A stretch of DNA of 60,589 nucleotides. It comes from Dongia_B sp035539075 (GTDB lineage Bacteria > Pseudomonadota > Alphaproteobacteria > Dongiales > Dongiaceae). A program made the position numbers and the translations under genes. Below the pieces are notes generated by a model that was given only the letters and a program-made list of their open reading frames with translations, searched no databases and was not told the DNA's origin. The stretch's first letter is position 1; each line of letters begins with the position of its first letter. Below are positions 50,592-59,634 of the stretch, in pieces. Location: positions 1-60,589 of the forward strand of contig DATLJB010000126.1 in NCBI GenBank assembly GCA_035539075.1, written 5' to 3'.

Positions 50592-53162
50592 TCAGGCATG
50601 CGCCTCAATGAACCGCTTGAGATAAGGCGCCGTGCGGCTTTCCCGGCTGCGGCAAAGTTCCGCTACGGTACCGGCAACAACCACTTTGCCGCCTTCCGCA
50701 CCGGCGCCGGGGCCGACATCGATGATCCAATCGCTGCCGGCCACCACGCGCATGTCATGTTCGACCAGAATGACGGTATTGCCGGCATCGATGAGCCTGT
50801 CGAGTTGCAGAACGAGCTTCTCGACGTCGCTGGGATGCAGGCCTGTCGTCGGCTCGTCCAGCACATACAGCGTGTTGCCGCGTTCCGCCCGCTGCAATTC
50901 GGTCGCGAGCTTGATCCGCTGCGCCTCGCCGCCGGACAGTTCCGTCGCCGGCTGGCCGAGACGCAGATAGCCGAGCCCGACCTCGCGTACCACCGACAGG
51001 GCGCGAAAAAGCTGCGGCTCGTCGGCAAAGAACGTCCAGGCATCATCGACGGTCATTGCCAGAACATCGGCGATGCTTTTCTCACGGTATTTGATCTCCA
51101 GTGTCTTGGCGTTGTAGCGCGTGCCGTGGCAGGTCGGACAAGGCGCATAGACACTTGGAAGGAATAGCAGCTCGACCATCACAAAGCCTTCGCCGCTGCA
51201 GGTCTCGCATCGTCCCTTGGCCACGTTGAAAGAAAAGCGGCCGGCATCGTAGCGTCTCGCCCGCGCTTGCTTGGTATTGGCGAAGATGCGGCGCACATTG
51301 TCGAACAGCCCGGTATAGGTGGCGAGATTGGATCGCGGCGTCCGGCCGATCGGCCGCTGATCCACCTGCACAAGGCGCTTAATGTCGGCAAGGCCGCTGA
51401 CGATGCGCCCGCCCGTCACGCTGTCGGGTTCCTGCTCCAGCCCTTCAAGCTCCCTTTCCTCTTCCTGACGCAGCTCCTGTCCAAGCTGCGTCGAAACCAG
51501 CTCGATGAGCGCCTGGCTGACGAGGCTGGATTTGCCCGAGCCCGAAATTCCCGTCACCGTGGTCAGCACGCCGAGGGGAAAGGCGATATCGAGGCCCCGC
51601 AAATTGTTCCGCGTGATACCCCGCAACTCCAGCCAGGCCTTCGGCTGGCGTGGCGCACGATCGAGAATGGGGCGCCTTTCAGCGCCGCCGGCGAAGAAAT
51701 GACGGGCGGTCTGGGATTTCTGGACCGATGCAAGGCCGGCCAGCGGCCCGCTATACAATATCTCGCCGCCATGCTGGCCCGCAGCCGGCCCAACATCGAC
51801 GATCCAATCGGCATGGGCGATCACATCCAGTTCATGCTCGACGACGAAAAGCGAATTTCCCCCCGCCTTCAACTGGTCGAGCGCCGCCAGCAGCGCTTCG
51901 GTATCGGCGGGATGCAGCCCGGCCGAAGGCTCGTCCAGGACATAGACCACGCCGAACAGGTTGGAGCGGACCTGAGTCGCCAGGCGCAGCCGCTGCAACT
52001 CGCCCGGCGACAATGTCGGCGTGCTGCGTTCCGGCGCCAGATAGCCGAGGCCAAGATCCAGCATGACTTTCAACCGGCCGACCAGATCCTCGGCGATGCG
52101 CGTGGCCACCTTCGCCTTCTCCGCATGATGGACGGCCATCTGCGCCAATGCCGGCGCAGAGCCATCCGCATAGGGGCGCAGCATTTTCATAAGTCCCGTC
52201 AGCGGCAGGCTGGAAAGAGCCGCAATATCAAGGCCGGCGAAGGTGACGGACAGGGATTCCCGGCGCAGCCGCTTGCCATGGCATAGCGGGCAGGCGCTGT
52301 TGACGAGATATTTCGACACGCGCCTTTTCATCAGCGCACTCTCGGTATTGGCAAAAGTCTGCAGCACGTATTTCCGGGCACCGGTGAAGGTGCCCTGATA
52401 GCTCGGCTCGTCCTTGCGCTTGAGCGCGCGTCGTACTTCATGCGGCTCATAGCCGGCATAGACGGGGACCACCGGCTGCTCCTCGGTAAACAGCAGCCAG
52501 TCGCGGTCCTTCTTGGGGAGATCGCGCCAGGGCGTATCGATATCGAAGCCGAGGGTGACGCAGATATCGCGCAGATTCTGCCCGTGCCAGGCGGGCGGCC
52601 AGGCGGCGATCGCCCTTTCGCGGATCGTCAAGCTGTCATCCGGCACCATGGAGCGCTCGGTCGCGTCATAAATACGGCCAAGACCGTGGCAGGTCGGACA
52701 GGCCCCTGCCGGCGTATTCGGCGAGAAGGCCTCGGCTTCCAGATGCGGCTGGTGCTTCGGATAATCGCCGACGCGGGAATAGAGCATCCGCAGCAGGTTC
52801 GACAGAGTCGTCACGCTGCCGACCGTGGAGCGCGTGGTTGGCGCACCGCGTTGCTGCTGCAGGGCGACGGCCGGCGGCAGGCCTTCGATCTCATCGACTT
52901 CGGGGACCGCCATCTGATGAAACAGGCGGCGTGCATAGGGCGAAACCGATTCCAGATAGCGCCGCTGCGCCTCGGCATAGAGCGTCCCGAAGGCGAGCGA
53001 GGACTTGCCCGAACCCGAGACGCCGGTAAAGACCACCAGCGCATCACGCGGGATATCGACATCGACATTCTTGAGATTGTGCTCGCGCGCGCCGCGGATA
53101 CGCACGAAGCCGGTGCGATCATCGATTTTTGCCGCTTTGGGCTGCCTGTCGGTCTTATTCAT
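50592..53162 (-). CDS. UvrA-like ABC ATPase (short UvrA paralogue)
   Basis: The start at 53162 (AAGGGA 5 bases upstream) gives 856 residues, shorter than UvrA (about 940). Both ATPase halves are present: GVSGSGKSSLAFG near the N-terminus with LSPGELQRLRLATQ, and GISGSGKSSLVSQ with LSGGEAQRIKLATELQ. Zinc-finger pairs are at CPTCHG, CPLCHG and CETCSG...CPTCHG. The reduced UvrB-interaction region and length suit class II UvrA paralogues found beside drug-resistance or stress genes. Its cognate uvrB or uvrC is not in the window. Confidence 0.9.
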   Translation of the reverse strand: MNKTDRQPKAAKIDDRTGFVRIRGAREHNLKNVDVDIPRDALVVFTGVSGSGKSSLAFGTLYAEAQRRYLESVSPYARRLFHQMAVPEVDEIEGLPPAVALQQQRGAPTTRSTVGSVTTLSNLLRMLYSRVGDYPKHQPHLEAEAFSPNTPAGACPTCHGLGRIYDATERSMVPDDSLTIRERAIAAWPPAWHGQNLRDICVTLGFDIDTPWRDLPKKDRDWLLFTEEQPVVPVYAGYEPHEVRRALKRKDEPSYQGTFTGARKYVLQTFANTESALMKRRVSKYLVNSACPLCHGKRLRRESLSVTFAGLDIAALSSLPLTGLMKMLRPYADGSAPALAQMAVHHAEKAKVATRIAEDLVGRLKVMLDLGLGYLAPERSTPTLSPGELQRLRLATQVRSNLFGVVYVLDEPSAGLHPADTEALLAALDQLKAGGNSLFVVEHELDVIAHADWIVDVGPAAGQHGGEILYSGPLAGLASVQKSQTARHFFAGGAERRPILDRAPRQPKAWLELRGITRNNLRGLDIAFPLGVLTTVTGISGSGKSSLVSQALIELVSTQLGQELRQEEERELEGLEQEPDSVTGGRIVSGLADIKRLVQVDQRPIGRTPRSNLATYTGLFDNVRRIFANTKQARARRYDAGRFSFNVAKGRCETCSGEGFVMVELLFLPSVYAPCPTCHGTRYNAKTLEIKYREKSIADVLAMTVDDAWTFFADEPQLFRALSVVREVGLGYLRLGQPATELSGGEAQRIKLATELQRAERGNTLYVLDEPTTGLHPSDVEKLVLQLDRLIDAGNTVILVEHDMRVVAGSDWIIDVGPGAGAEGGKVVVAGTVAELCRSRESRTAPYLKRFIEAHA

Positions 53163-53347
53163 AACGTCCCTTCGTCTGCCATATGCCATCGCGACCGGCC
53201 GGACCCCGCGCTCCCGCCCCCTATCCCGCCGACGTCCCCGGGGAAGGTGACGGATACCACCGCCCGGACGGGTGTGGAACCATTGTCTCAATTCGGGGTT
53301 GCTTGCCGTGACTTGCGCATACCTAGATGCCAGAAGAGGGGGTTTGA

Positions 53348-53515
53348 ATGCTACTGCTCATCCTGATTTTGATTCTTCTTTTTGGCGGCGGCGGCGGTTA
53401 TTACGCGCATCGCCGCTATGGCGGGCGTGGCCTCGGCGGTGTTCTCGGCCTTGTGATCATCATCCTGTTGGTTTTCTGGCTGTTCGGCGGCCTGGTCGGC
53501 CCGGGACATATGTAA
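53348..53515 (+). CDS. DUF3309-like small membrane protein
   Basis: The 55-residue peptide starts at ATG 53348 after AGAGGGGG. It has two hydrophobic segments (MLLLILILILLFGGGGG and LGLVIIILLVFWLFGG) around a Gly/Tyr/Arg centre (YYAHRRYGGRGLGG). This layout is that of the DUF3309 family of very short bacterial membrane proteins, often stress-induced. Function is unknown. It lies alone between the UvrA-like gene and an SDR gene. Confidence 0.75.
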   Translation: MLLLILILILLFGGGGGYYAHRRYGGRGLGGVLGLVIIILLVFWLFGGLVGPGHM

Positions 53516-53782
53516 AGCCCGTAGAAGGGCTAGTCGCGCCGCGCGGCGGACAGGCCATCGTCAGGCTAGCGGGATTGCCGGGATTGGCGCAGCCGCGATT
53601 TATTTCGTAGGCCGAATTGCCAAACCCGGCGCCCCGTCCCATATTGATTTCACTTCCATCCGGATCGCATTCCCGCGGTCCCATCAGCTTTCCTTTGATG
53701 CTTTGCGGTCACGTCCTTGGCGTGCCGGCGACGAAACTGCGATCGCATCTCTGGAGGCGCCCCTTTGGAGTGACGTCACATC

Positions 53783-54559
53783 ATGAATCTCGGCCATGAA
53801 GGTAAGCGCGTCCTGATCACCGGCGGCTCGAAAGGCATCGGCCTTGCCTGTGCCCTGGGATTTGCCGCAGAGGGGGCGAAGATCGCCATCTGCTCGCGCT
53901 CGCAGCAGAATCTGGATCAGGCTTTGAAACGCCTGCCCGGCACCCTTGGCGTTGCCGCCGATTGCAGTTCGGCCGACGCGGCCCAGGCGATGGTGGAGCG
54001 CGTAGAGGCCGAGCTTGGCCCGATCGATATTCTCGTCAACTCGGCCGGCGCGGCACGGCGCGCGCAGCCGAAGGACCTCACACCCGCATTATGGCGAGCG
54101 GCGATGGATGCGAAGTATTTCTCCACCATCAATGTCCTCGATCCCGTGGTCAAGCGGATGGCGCAGCGCGGCAGCGGTGTCATCGTCAATATCATCGGCA
54201 CGGGCGGCAAGATGGCCTCTCCCGTCCATCTCGCCGGCGGAGCGGCCAATGCGGCCCTGATGCTGGCCACGGCAGGACTTGGCACCACTTATGCGCCGTC
54301 AGGTGTCCGGGTCGTTGGCATCAGCCCGGCACTGACCGAGACCGATCGCGTGCTGGAGGGGCTGGCGGTGGATGCCGCGGCGGGCAATATCACGATCGAG
54401 GCGGCCCGGGCGCGCAGCATTGAGAAGATCCCGCTGGGCCGCATGGCCACGCCGGAGGACATCACGAACAGCGTCCTGTTTCTCGCTTCCGACCGCGCCG
54501 GCTATATCACCGGGACAACCATCGCTGTGGATGGCGGATTGCATCCGACCGTGCTTTGA
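53783..54559 (+). CDS. SDR family oxidoreductase with atypical active site
   Basis: The 258-residue protein has the classical Rossmann SDR features: the TGGSKGIG cofactor loop (residues about 13-20), a ILVNSAG motif, and the C-terminal GYITGTTIAVDGGLHP. The usual catalytic YxxxK is not there. The aligned segment reads SPVHLAGGAANAAL, with His in place of Tyr and no Lys four residues on. A subgroup of SDRs has YxxGG here, but with Tyr. The substrate is unknown. It ends 10 bases from the convergent molybdenum subunit gene. Confidence 0.9.
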   Translation: MNLGHEGKRVLITGGSKGIGLACALGFAAEGAKIAICSRSQQNLDQALKRLPGTLGVAADCSSADAAQAMVERVEAELGPIDILVNSAGAARRAQPKDLTPALWRAAMDAKYFSTINVLDPVVKRMAQRGSGVIVNIIGTGGKMASPVHLAGGAANAALMLATAGLGTTYAPSGVRVVGISPALTETDRVLEGLAVDAAAGNITIEAARARSIEKIPLGRMATPEDITNSVLFLASDRAGYITGTTIAVDGGLHPTVL

Positions 54560-54569
54560 CGAGTCCTGA

Positions 54570-56843
54570 TTAGGTATTGATCGCGTCCTTGATGCGCTCA
54601 GCGGTCAAGGGCAGGTCGCGCAGCCGCTGGCCTGTCGCATCCGCAATGGCATTGGCGATCGCCGCCGCGGCCGGTCCCTGGCCGGCTTCGCCGGCGCCAA
54701 GGAAGGGCAGGCCCGGCCGGTCGATGATATGCACCTCGATACTATCCGGCACGCTTTGGAAGCGCAGGATCGGATAAGTCGACCAGTCGACCGAGGTGAT
54801 CCGCGTACGATCGAAACTGATGCTTTCATAGAGCGTCCAGCTTGCCGATTGCAGGATGGCGCCTTCGATCTGGTTGCGGACCCCGTCGGGATTGACCACC
54901 TGTCCGGTATCGATCGCCGCGATGACGCGGCGCAGGCGCACGCGACCGGAATCCCGATCGACCTCCACTTCCATGGCGACGGCGCAATAGGCGGCGAGAT
55001 TCTTGTAGCGCGCAAAGGCGAAGCCGGAACCGGTGCCGTTCGCCGTATGCGGCCTGTCCTTCCAGCCGAAGGCATCGGCCGCGGCCGACACGACCGCGCG
55101 GGCGCGCTCGTCTTTCAGATGGCGCAGGCGGAACTCGACCGGGTCCATCCTTGCCGCCAGCGCCGCCTCGTCCATGAAGCTTTCCAGCGAAAAGATGTTC
55201 ATATAGGCGCCGAGCGAGCGCATGGCGGATATCCGGATCGGCATGTCCGGCAGGAAATGATGAACCACGCGCGCCGTCGGAAAGTCATAGAGGGGAATGG
55301 CGTTGCGGTCGCCCCCGCCCTCTGGCTGCGGTATCGGCTTTGGCTCCGGCACCGGAAAGGGCGTTGCGATATGCTGCGCCGCCAGCAGGGCGCCGGCGCT
55401 GCCCGGCCGCATGTTATGGGTGTTGCTCCAGACATCGAAGGTGAAGCCGGCAACGCCGCCGTCACTGTTCAGGGATGCCGTCGCGCGGGTGACCATCGCC
55501 GGACCGAAGGGCTCCCAGGCGTGTTCCTGCTCACGCATCAACTGCACCCGGATCGGCCGGCCCGGCACCTTGGTTGCCAGCAAAGCGGCATCCGCGCCGG
55601 CATCGTCGGCGGCGTTATGGCCGTAGCAACCGGAGCCCTGCACATGGATGCAGCGTACTTTCTCTGCCGGCAGCCCGACCATCTCGGCAATGGCCTTCCG
55701 GTCGGGATAGACGCCCTGGGTATGCGTCCATACCGTCAACATGCCGTTCGGGTCCAGCTGCGCAATCGCGCAGGAGGGGCCGATCGAGCCATGCGACTGG
55801 AAGGGCCGCGAATAGTCTGCGACGATGCTGATCTGGCCCACCGACGGAGCCGATGTCTTGTCAAGAATGGTGTAGTCGCGCGACGGCAGGCCGCGGATCA
55901 CTTCCGCGGTCTTCGCCTGATCGGGAAGCGCGCGTTTCTCGTCCCATTGCGCGGAGGCAGCCAGTGCGCGCATGGCCTGGACCGCCTGGAACTCCTTTTC
56001 GAAGACCACGGCGAGAAAGTTTCCGTCCCGCACCACATTGACGAAGCCCGGCATTTTGCGGATCGCATCGAGATCGGCCTGCTGCAGCGTCGCGCCATAG
56101 CTGGGCGGACGCACGATCCGCGCATGCAGCATGCCGGGCAGGCGCATATCCTGCAGGAAGGCCTCGCCGCCGGTAACTTTGGCGGGGATATCGACGCGCT
56201 GCACCGGCGTGTTCATCACCTTGAAGGAAGCGGGATCCTTCAGCCTGGATGTCGGCTGCGCCGCGACATGCAGCAGCTTGTCGGAGACCAGGGCGCCATA
56301 AGAGAGCTTGCGGCCGTCCTGGGCGATGACCGCACCCTGCTCGGCCCGCAACGCCTCGGCCGGCAATCCCCAGCGCCGCGCCGCGACACCGATGAGAATG
56401 TCCCGCACCTGCGCCGCCGCATTGCGAATGGCCGTGCCGCTGTCCTGGATGGAATGGCTGCCGGCGGTATAGCCTTCGTTGGCCGTCAATTGCGTGTCCG
56501 CGGTGACGATGGTCAAGCGCTCCAGCGGCAGGTCGAGTTCCTCAGCCGCGATCTGCAGAAAAGCCGTCTTGATCCCCTGCCCCAGCTCGGCCTTGCCGGT
56601 GAAGACGGTGACCGCGCCATCTGGTTCAACGTTGATCCAGGCGTCGAGATGCGGCTCGACGGCAAGGCTGCCCGGCAATTTGCTGTCGCCCATCTCGGGC
56701 GTCTCGGATTGCTGGCCTCCCGGTTGCTGAGCAAGGGCGGCCGGCAGCATGGAGAAGCTGACGATCAGCGCGCCGGCGCCGACCAGCGCCTCGCGGCGGG
56801 AGAAGCCGATACCTGCTTCCCGCGCCACTCTCGACCGGGTCAT
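54570..56843 (-). CDS. Molybdopterin-binding subunit of a periplasmic xanthine dehydrogenase-family enzyme
   Basis: The start at 56843 is in an ATGA overlap with the 2Fe-2S gene and gives 757 residues. It begins with a Tat signal (FSRREALVGAG ... LPAALAQQ). The a/b-hammerhead and molybdopterin-binding domains have the typical TGKAELGQGIKTAFLQIAAEEL, a VQGSGCYGHNAADDAGADAALLA motif and GAGEAGQGPAAAAIANAI with the conserved Glu near the end. The enzyme resembles isoquinoline 1-oxidoreductase/aldehyde dehydrogenase types. With the 2Fe-2S and cytochrome subunits it would oxidise an aldehyde or N-heterocycle in the periplasm and pass electrons to the respiratory chain. Confidence 0.92.
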   Translation of the reverse strand: MTRSRVAREAGIGFSRREALVGAGALIVSFSMLPAALAQQPGGQQSETPEMGDSKLPGSLAVEPHLDAWINVEPDGAVTVFTGKAELGQGIKTAFLQIAAEELDLPLERLTIVTADTQLTANEGYTAGSHSIQDSGTAIRNAAAQVRDILIGVAARRWGLPAEALRAEQGAVIAQDGRKLSYGALVSDKLLHVAAQPTSRLKDPASFKVMNTPVQRVDIPAKVTGGEAFLQDMRLPGMLHARIVRPPSYGATLQQADLDAIRKMPGFVNVVRDGNFLAVVFEKEFQAVQAMRALAASAQWDEKRALPDQAKTAEVIRGLPSRDYTILDKTSAPSVGQISIVADYSRPFQSHGSIGPSCAIAQLDPNGMLTVWTHTQGVYPDRKAIAEMVGLPAEKVRCIHVQGSGCYGHNAADDAGADAALLATKVPGRPIRVQLMREQEHAWEPFGPAMVTRATASLNSDGGVAGFTFDVWSNTHNMRPGSAGALLAAQHIATPFPVPEPKPIPQPEGGGDRNAIPLYDFPTARVVHHFLPDMPIRISAMRSLGAYMNIFSLESFMDEAALAARMDPVEFRLRHLKDERARAVVSAAADAFGWKDRPHTANGTGSGFAFARYKNLAAYCAVAMEVEVDRDSGRVRLRRVIAAIDTGQVVNPDGVRNQIEGAILQSASWTLYESISFDRTRITSVDWSTYPILRFQSVPDSIEVHIIDRPGLPFLGAGEAGQGPAAAAIANAIADATGQRLRDLPLTAERIKDAINT

Positions 56844-57325
56844 TGTGCCGCCTCCTGGCTCCGCGCCGCGCTCATCATTTCGGCGGCGCGATGGATGGCG
56901 CGCAGAATGCGCATATGGGTGCCGCAGCGACAGAGATGCGGTTCCAGATGGCGCCGGATTTCCACGTCCGAGGGATGCGGGTCCTGCTGCAGCAGGGCCT
57001 GGGCGCGCATCATCATGCCGGGAATGCAATAGCCGCATTGCGCCGCCTGCTCTTCGATGAAGGCCTTCTGCAGGATCGAGGGATGATCGCGCGTGCCCAG
57101 CCCTTCAAGCGTGGTGATCGACTTGCCTTCCAGCAGCGTCACCGGCGTCACGCAGGAGAAGACGGCCTCGCCGTTGACGATGACCGTACAGGCGCCGCAT
57201 TGGCCGAGGCCGCATCCGTATTTAGCGGCATTCAGCCGCAAATCCTCGCGCAGGACATACAGCAGCGGTGTTTCGGGCACGACATCCACTTCATGCCGGC
57301 TTCCATTGACGATCAGAGCAACCAT
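56840..57325 (-). CDS. 2Fe-2S subunit of the molybdenum dehydrogenase
   Basis: The start at 57325 gives 161 residues and begins MVALIVNGSRHEVDVVPETPLLYVLRE. Two clusters are bound: the plant-type one by Cys in YGCGLGQCGACTVIVNG...FSC, and the second, alpha-helical one by QCGYCIPGM and PHLCRCGTH. It transfers electrons from the Mo site to the cytochrome c subunit. The protein has no signal of its own, so it is probably exported with the Tat-bearing large subunit. Its stop overlaps the next start. Confidence 0.94.
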   Translation of the reverse strand: MVALIVNGSRHEVDVVPETPLLYVLREDLRLNAAKYGCGLGQCGACTVIVNGEAVFSCVTPVTLLEGKSITTLEGLGTRDHPSILQKAFIEEQAAQCGYCIPGMMMRAQALLQQDPHPSDVEIRRHLEPHLCRCGTHMRILRAIHRAAEMMSAARSQEAAQ

Positions 57326-57332
57326 GGCAACC

Positions 57333-58691
57333 TCACTTGCTTGCGGCCACTGAATCGGCTGGGCCTGAAAGCGCGCCGCGTGCCGCCTTGATCCTGGATT
57401 CCAGATCGTCCCAGTCCGGCTTGCCGGCCATCGAGCGCAGGTATCGCGCCAGGTTGGCCACCTCCGCATCGGACAGCACGCCGCCGAAATTCGGCATGAT
57501 GGGCGCCTTTGTTCCCTCGCCCGCCGGCAGCCCGGCCAGCACGATATTGATGAGATTTTGCGGGCTCTCGCCGGTCACGGCGGTGCTGAGCGGAAGATGG
57601 ATCCCGCCATAAGGAACCGGCCGGCCACTTTCATGACAAGTGGCGCAGGCGGCGGCATAGATCCGCTCACCCGCATCGCCGGCCGCGGCAATGCTCGCCA
57701 CGCCCTGGCTGCCCGCCGATTGCGGTCGGGAACCGAGCTTGTTATCGGAATTCGCGGCCACCGGCGTCGCTTCTTCCTGCGCGGGCTGCACAGTGCCGCC
57801 TTTCATCCGCGAGGCGATATAGACGGCGATGGCCCGTATATCTTCCCCGGGCAGATCGCTGAGATTGCCGACCACCGGCGCCATCGGACCGCGGGCGACG
57901 CCGTGCAAACCATGCCAGCCATTGGCGAGATAGGCTTGCAGCGATTGCGCATCCCAGGCGACGGACGCCTGCGAAGACTGGTTGATGCTGAAGGCATGCC
58001 AGCCCTCGGCCTCACCGCCGGCGAAGGCCTTGTCCCGCTCTTCGGCACCGAGGGCATTGCGCGGTGTATGGCAGGCGCCGCAATGGCCCACCCCCTCCAC
58101 CAGGTAGGCGCCGCGATTCCAGAGCTGGTCATGCGACGGGTCGGGCCGATAGGGCCCCTTGTCAAGATAGAGCAGATTCCAGCCGCCGAGGATCAGCCGG
58201 ATATTGATCGGGAAAGGCAGCGTATTGCGCGGCGTTTCCGCGTGAACCGGCTGGCGCGTCATCAGGTAGGCGTATAGCGCCTTGTCGTCGTCATCCGACA
58301 TCAAGGTGAAATGGTCGTAGGGAAAGGCGGGATAGAGATGGCGTCCCTTCCGGTCCACCCCTTCCCGCATGGCGCGGACGAATGCCGCCTGCGACCACAG
58401 GCCGATGCCGGTCTGCGGATCGGGCGTGATATTGGTCGCATAGATCGTGCCGAACGGCGTCTCAAGCGGCCGGCCGCCGGCAAAGGTCTTTCCTTGCGGC
58501 GCCGTGTGGCAGGTATTGCAGTCGCCGAGCGCCGCGAGCTGCGCGCCCCGCCGCACCAGGCCGGGATCAAAACTGGGCGAGGCCACGGGAACGATTGGCT
58601 CCAACGCCGGACGCCAGGCGAAAAGAACGGCACCTGCAACCACCAGGCAGAGCGCTGCAGCGGCAAGACCGAAAAGATAAGACCGTCTCAT
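57333..58691 (-). CDS. Tri-haem cytochrome c subunit, membrane-anchored
   Basis: The 452-residue protein has an N-terminal hydrophobic anchor or signal (LFGLAAAALCLVVAGAVLFAW) and three c-type haem motifs, CNTCH, CGACH and CATCH, in three cytochrome c domains. This is the layout of the membrane-bound alcohol/aldehyde dehydrogenase cytochrome subunit (AdhB-like). It ends 7 bases before the 2Fe-2S gene, so the three genes form one operon in the order cytochrome, 2Fe-2S, Mo subunit. It passes electrons to ubiquinone or a terminal oxidase. Confidence 0.93.
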   Translation of the reverse strand: MRRSYLFGLAAAALCLVVAGAVLFAWRPALEPIVPVASPSFDPGLVRRGAQLAALGDCNTCHTAPQGKTFAGGRPLETPFGTIYATNITPDPQTGIGLWSQAAFVRAMREGVDRKGRHLYPAFPYDHFTLMSDDDDKALYAYLMTRQPVHAETPRNTLPFPINIRLILGGWNLLYLDKGPYRPDPSHDQLWNRGAYLVEGVGHCGACHTPRNALGAEERDKAFAGGEAEGWHAFSINQSSQASVAWDAQSLQAYLANGWHGLHGVARGPMAPVVGNLSDLPGEDIRAIAVYIASRMKGGTVQPAQEEATPVAANSDNKLGSRPQSAGSQGVASIAAAGDAGERIYAAACATCHESGRPVPYGGIHLPLSTAVTGESPQNLINIVLAGLPAGEGTKAPIMPNFGGVLSDAEVANLARYLRSMAGKPDWDDLESRIKAARGALSGPADSVAASK

Positions 58692-58774
58692 TCTATTGCG
58701 TCATCGGCTTCGGACGCCTGGGCTCAGGGGAATGACGGAGCGAGCGGCAGCGTATTGCGGGAACTGCGGAACGG

Positions 58775-58801
58775 GCATTCCGGTTCCGTGAGGGAACCGG
58801 A
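58775..58801. terminator. Perfect hairpin between otnC and the cytochrome gene
   Basis: Arms ATTCCGGTTCC / GGAACCGGAAT (11 bp) surround a 5-base loop (GTGAG). It lies after the minus-strand otnC gene and 84 bases before the cytochrome start, so it could end otnC transcription or sit in the cytochrome leader. There is no clear T run. Confidence 0.45.
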
Positions 58802-58968
58802 ATTTCCGACAGAAATCGGATTCTCAGGAACAACCGGACGCACTTCGGTCCGGTCGCGCTGGCACTTGATTATCAGATGTAGATGCTGCCGGAATTGTAA
58901 AGGGGCAAAAACCGGGCCTGTCTCATCCTTTGCCGGCGCCAGCTTTCTTGCGTGGGCTCATCCAGGCA

Positions 58969-59604
58969 TCAGGAAGGAAAGCGCTCGATCAGTGTCTTCA
59001 CCTGAGCCTCGGTCAGCGGAGTGACAGGCGAATTGCGCAAGAGCAGGAAGATCCGCGCCGTCTCCTCCAGCTCTTCCGTCGCATAGAGGGCGTTCTCCAG
59101 GCTGGTGCCCGCGACGACGGGGCCATGATTAGCCAACAGAACCGCATGATGCTTGCCGGCAAGCTTTCCGACAGCACGCGCCAGATCCTCGTCACCCGGC
59201 GGATAGTAGGAAACCAGCGGCAGCCGCCCCACGCGCATCACGTAATAGGCCGTCAATGGCGGCAGGCAGTTCGCGCAGTCAAGTCCGTGCATGCAGGAGA
59301 CCGCGACCGAATGAGTCGAATGGAGATGCACGACGGCAGCGGCATTCTGCCGCTCGGCATACATGACGCGATGGAGAAAAGCCTCCTTGGTCGGCTTCTC
59401 GCCGTCAATGTGCCGGCCCGCCGCATCGAGCCTGGCGAGGCGCGCCGGGTCGAGATTGCCCATGGAAGCATTGGTCGGCGTCATCAGCCAACCGCCATCT
59501 GCCAAGCGAACCGAAATATTGCCGGTCGAGCCGAAGGTCAGACCACGCTGGAAGATCGACAATCCGACGCTGCAAATCTGTTCTCTCAACCGGGCTTCCG
59601 ACAT
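58969..59604 (-). CDS. otnC: Class II aldolase, 3-oxo-tetronate 4-phosphate decarboxylase-like
   Basis: The start at ATG 59604 (AAGGGAA 6 bases upstream; GTG 59607 is also in frame) gives 211 residues. It has the class II aldolase/adducin pattern: GNISVRL, the phosphate-binding TPTNASMG, a catalytic Glu in PTKEAFLH, the Zn-binding HLHSTHS, and NHGPVVAG. Next to an OtnK-type kinase this is OtnC, which decarboxylates 3-oxo-tetronate 4-phosphate to dihydroxyacetone phosphate. OtnK lies 30 bases upstream on the same strand. Confidence 0.88.
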   Translation of the reverse strand: MSEARLREQICSVGLSIFQRGLTFGSTGNISVRLADGGWLMTPTNASMGNLDPARLARLDAAGRHIDGEKPTKEAFLHRVMYAERQNAAAVVHLHSTHSVAVSCMHGLDCANCLPPLTAYYVMRVGRLPLVSYYPPGDEDLARAVGKLAGKHHAVLLANHGPVVAGTSLENALYATEELEETARIFLLLRNSPVTPLTEAQVKTLIERFPS

Positions 59605-59634
59605 CACGCGTTCCCTTCGATTGTGGCGTTCGCC

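Noticed and set aside
54729..57032. 767-codon frame opposite the molybdenum subunit
   Set aside because: Antisense shadow with repetitive basic/His composition and no start-site signal.
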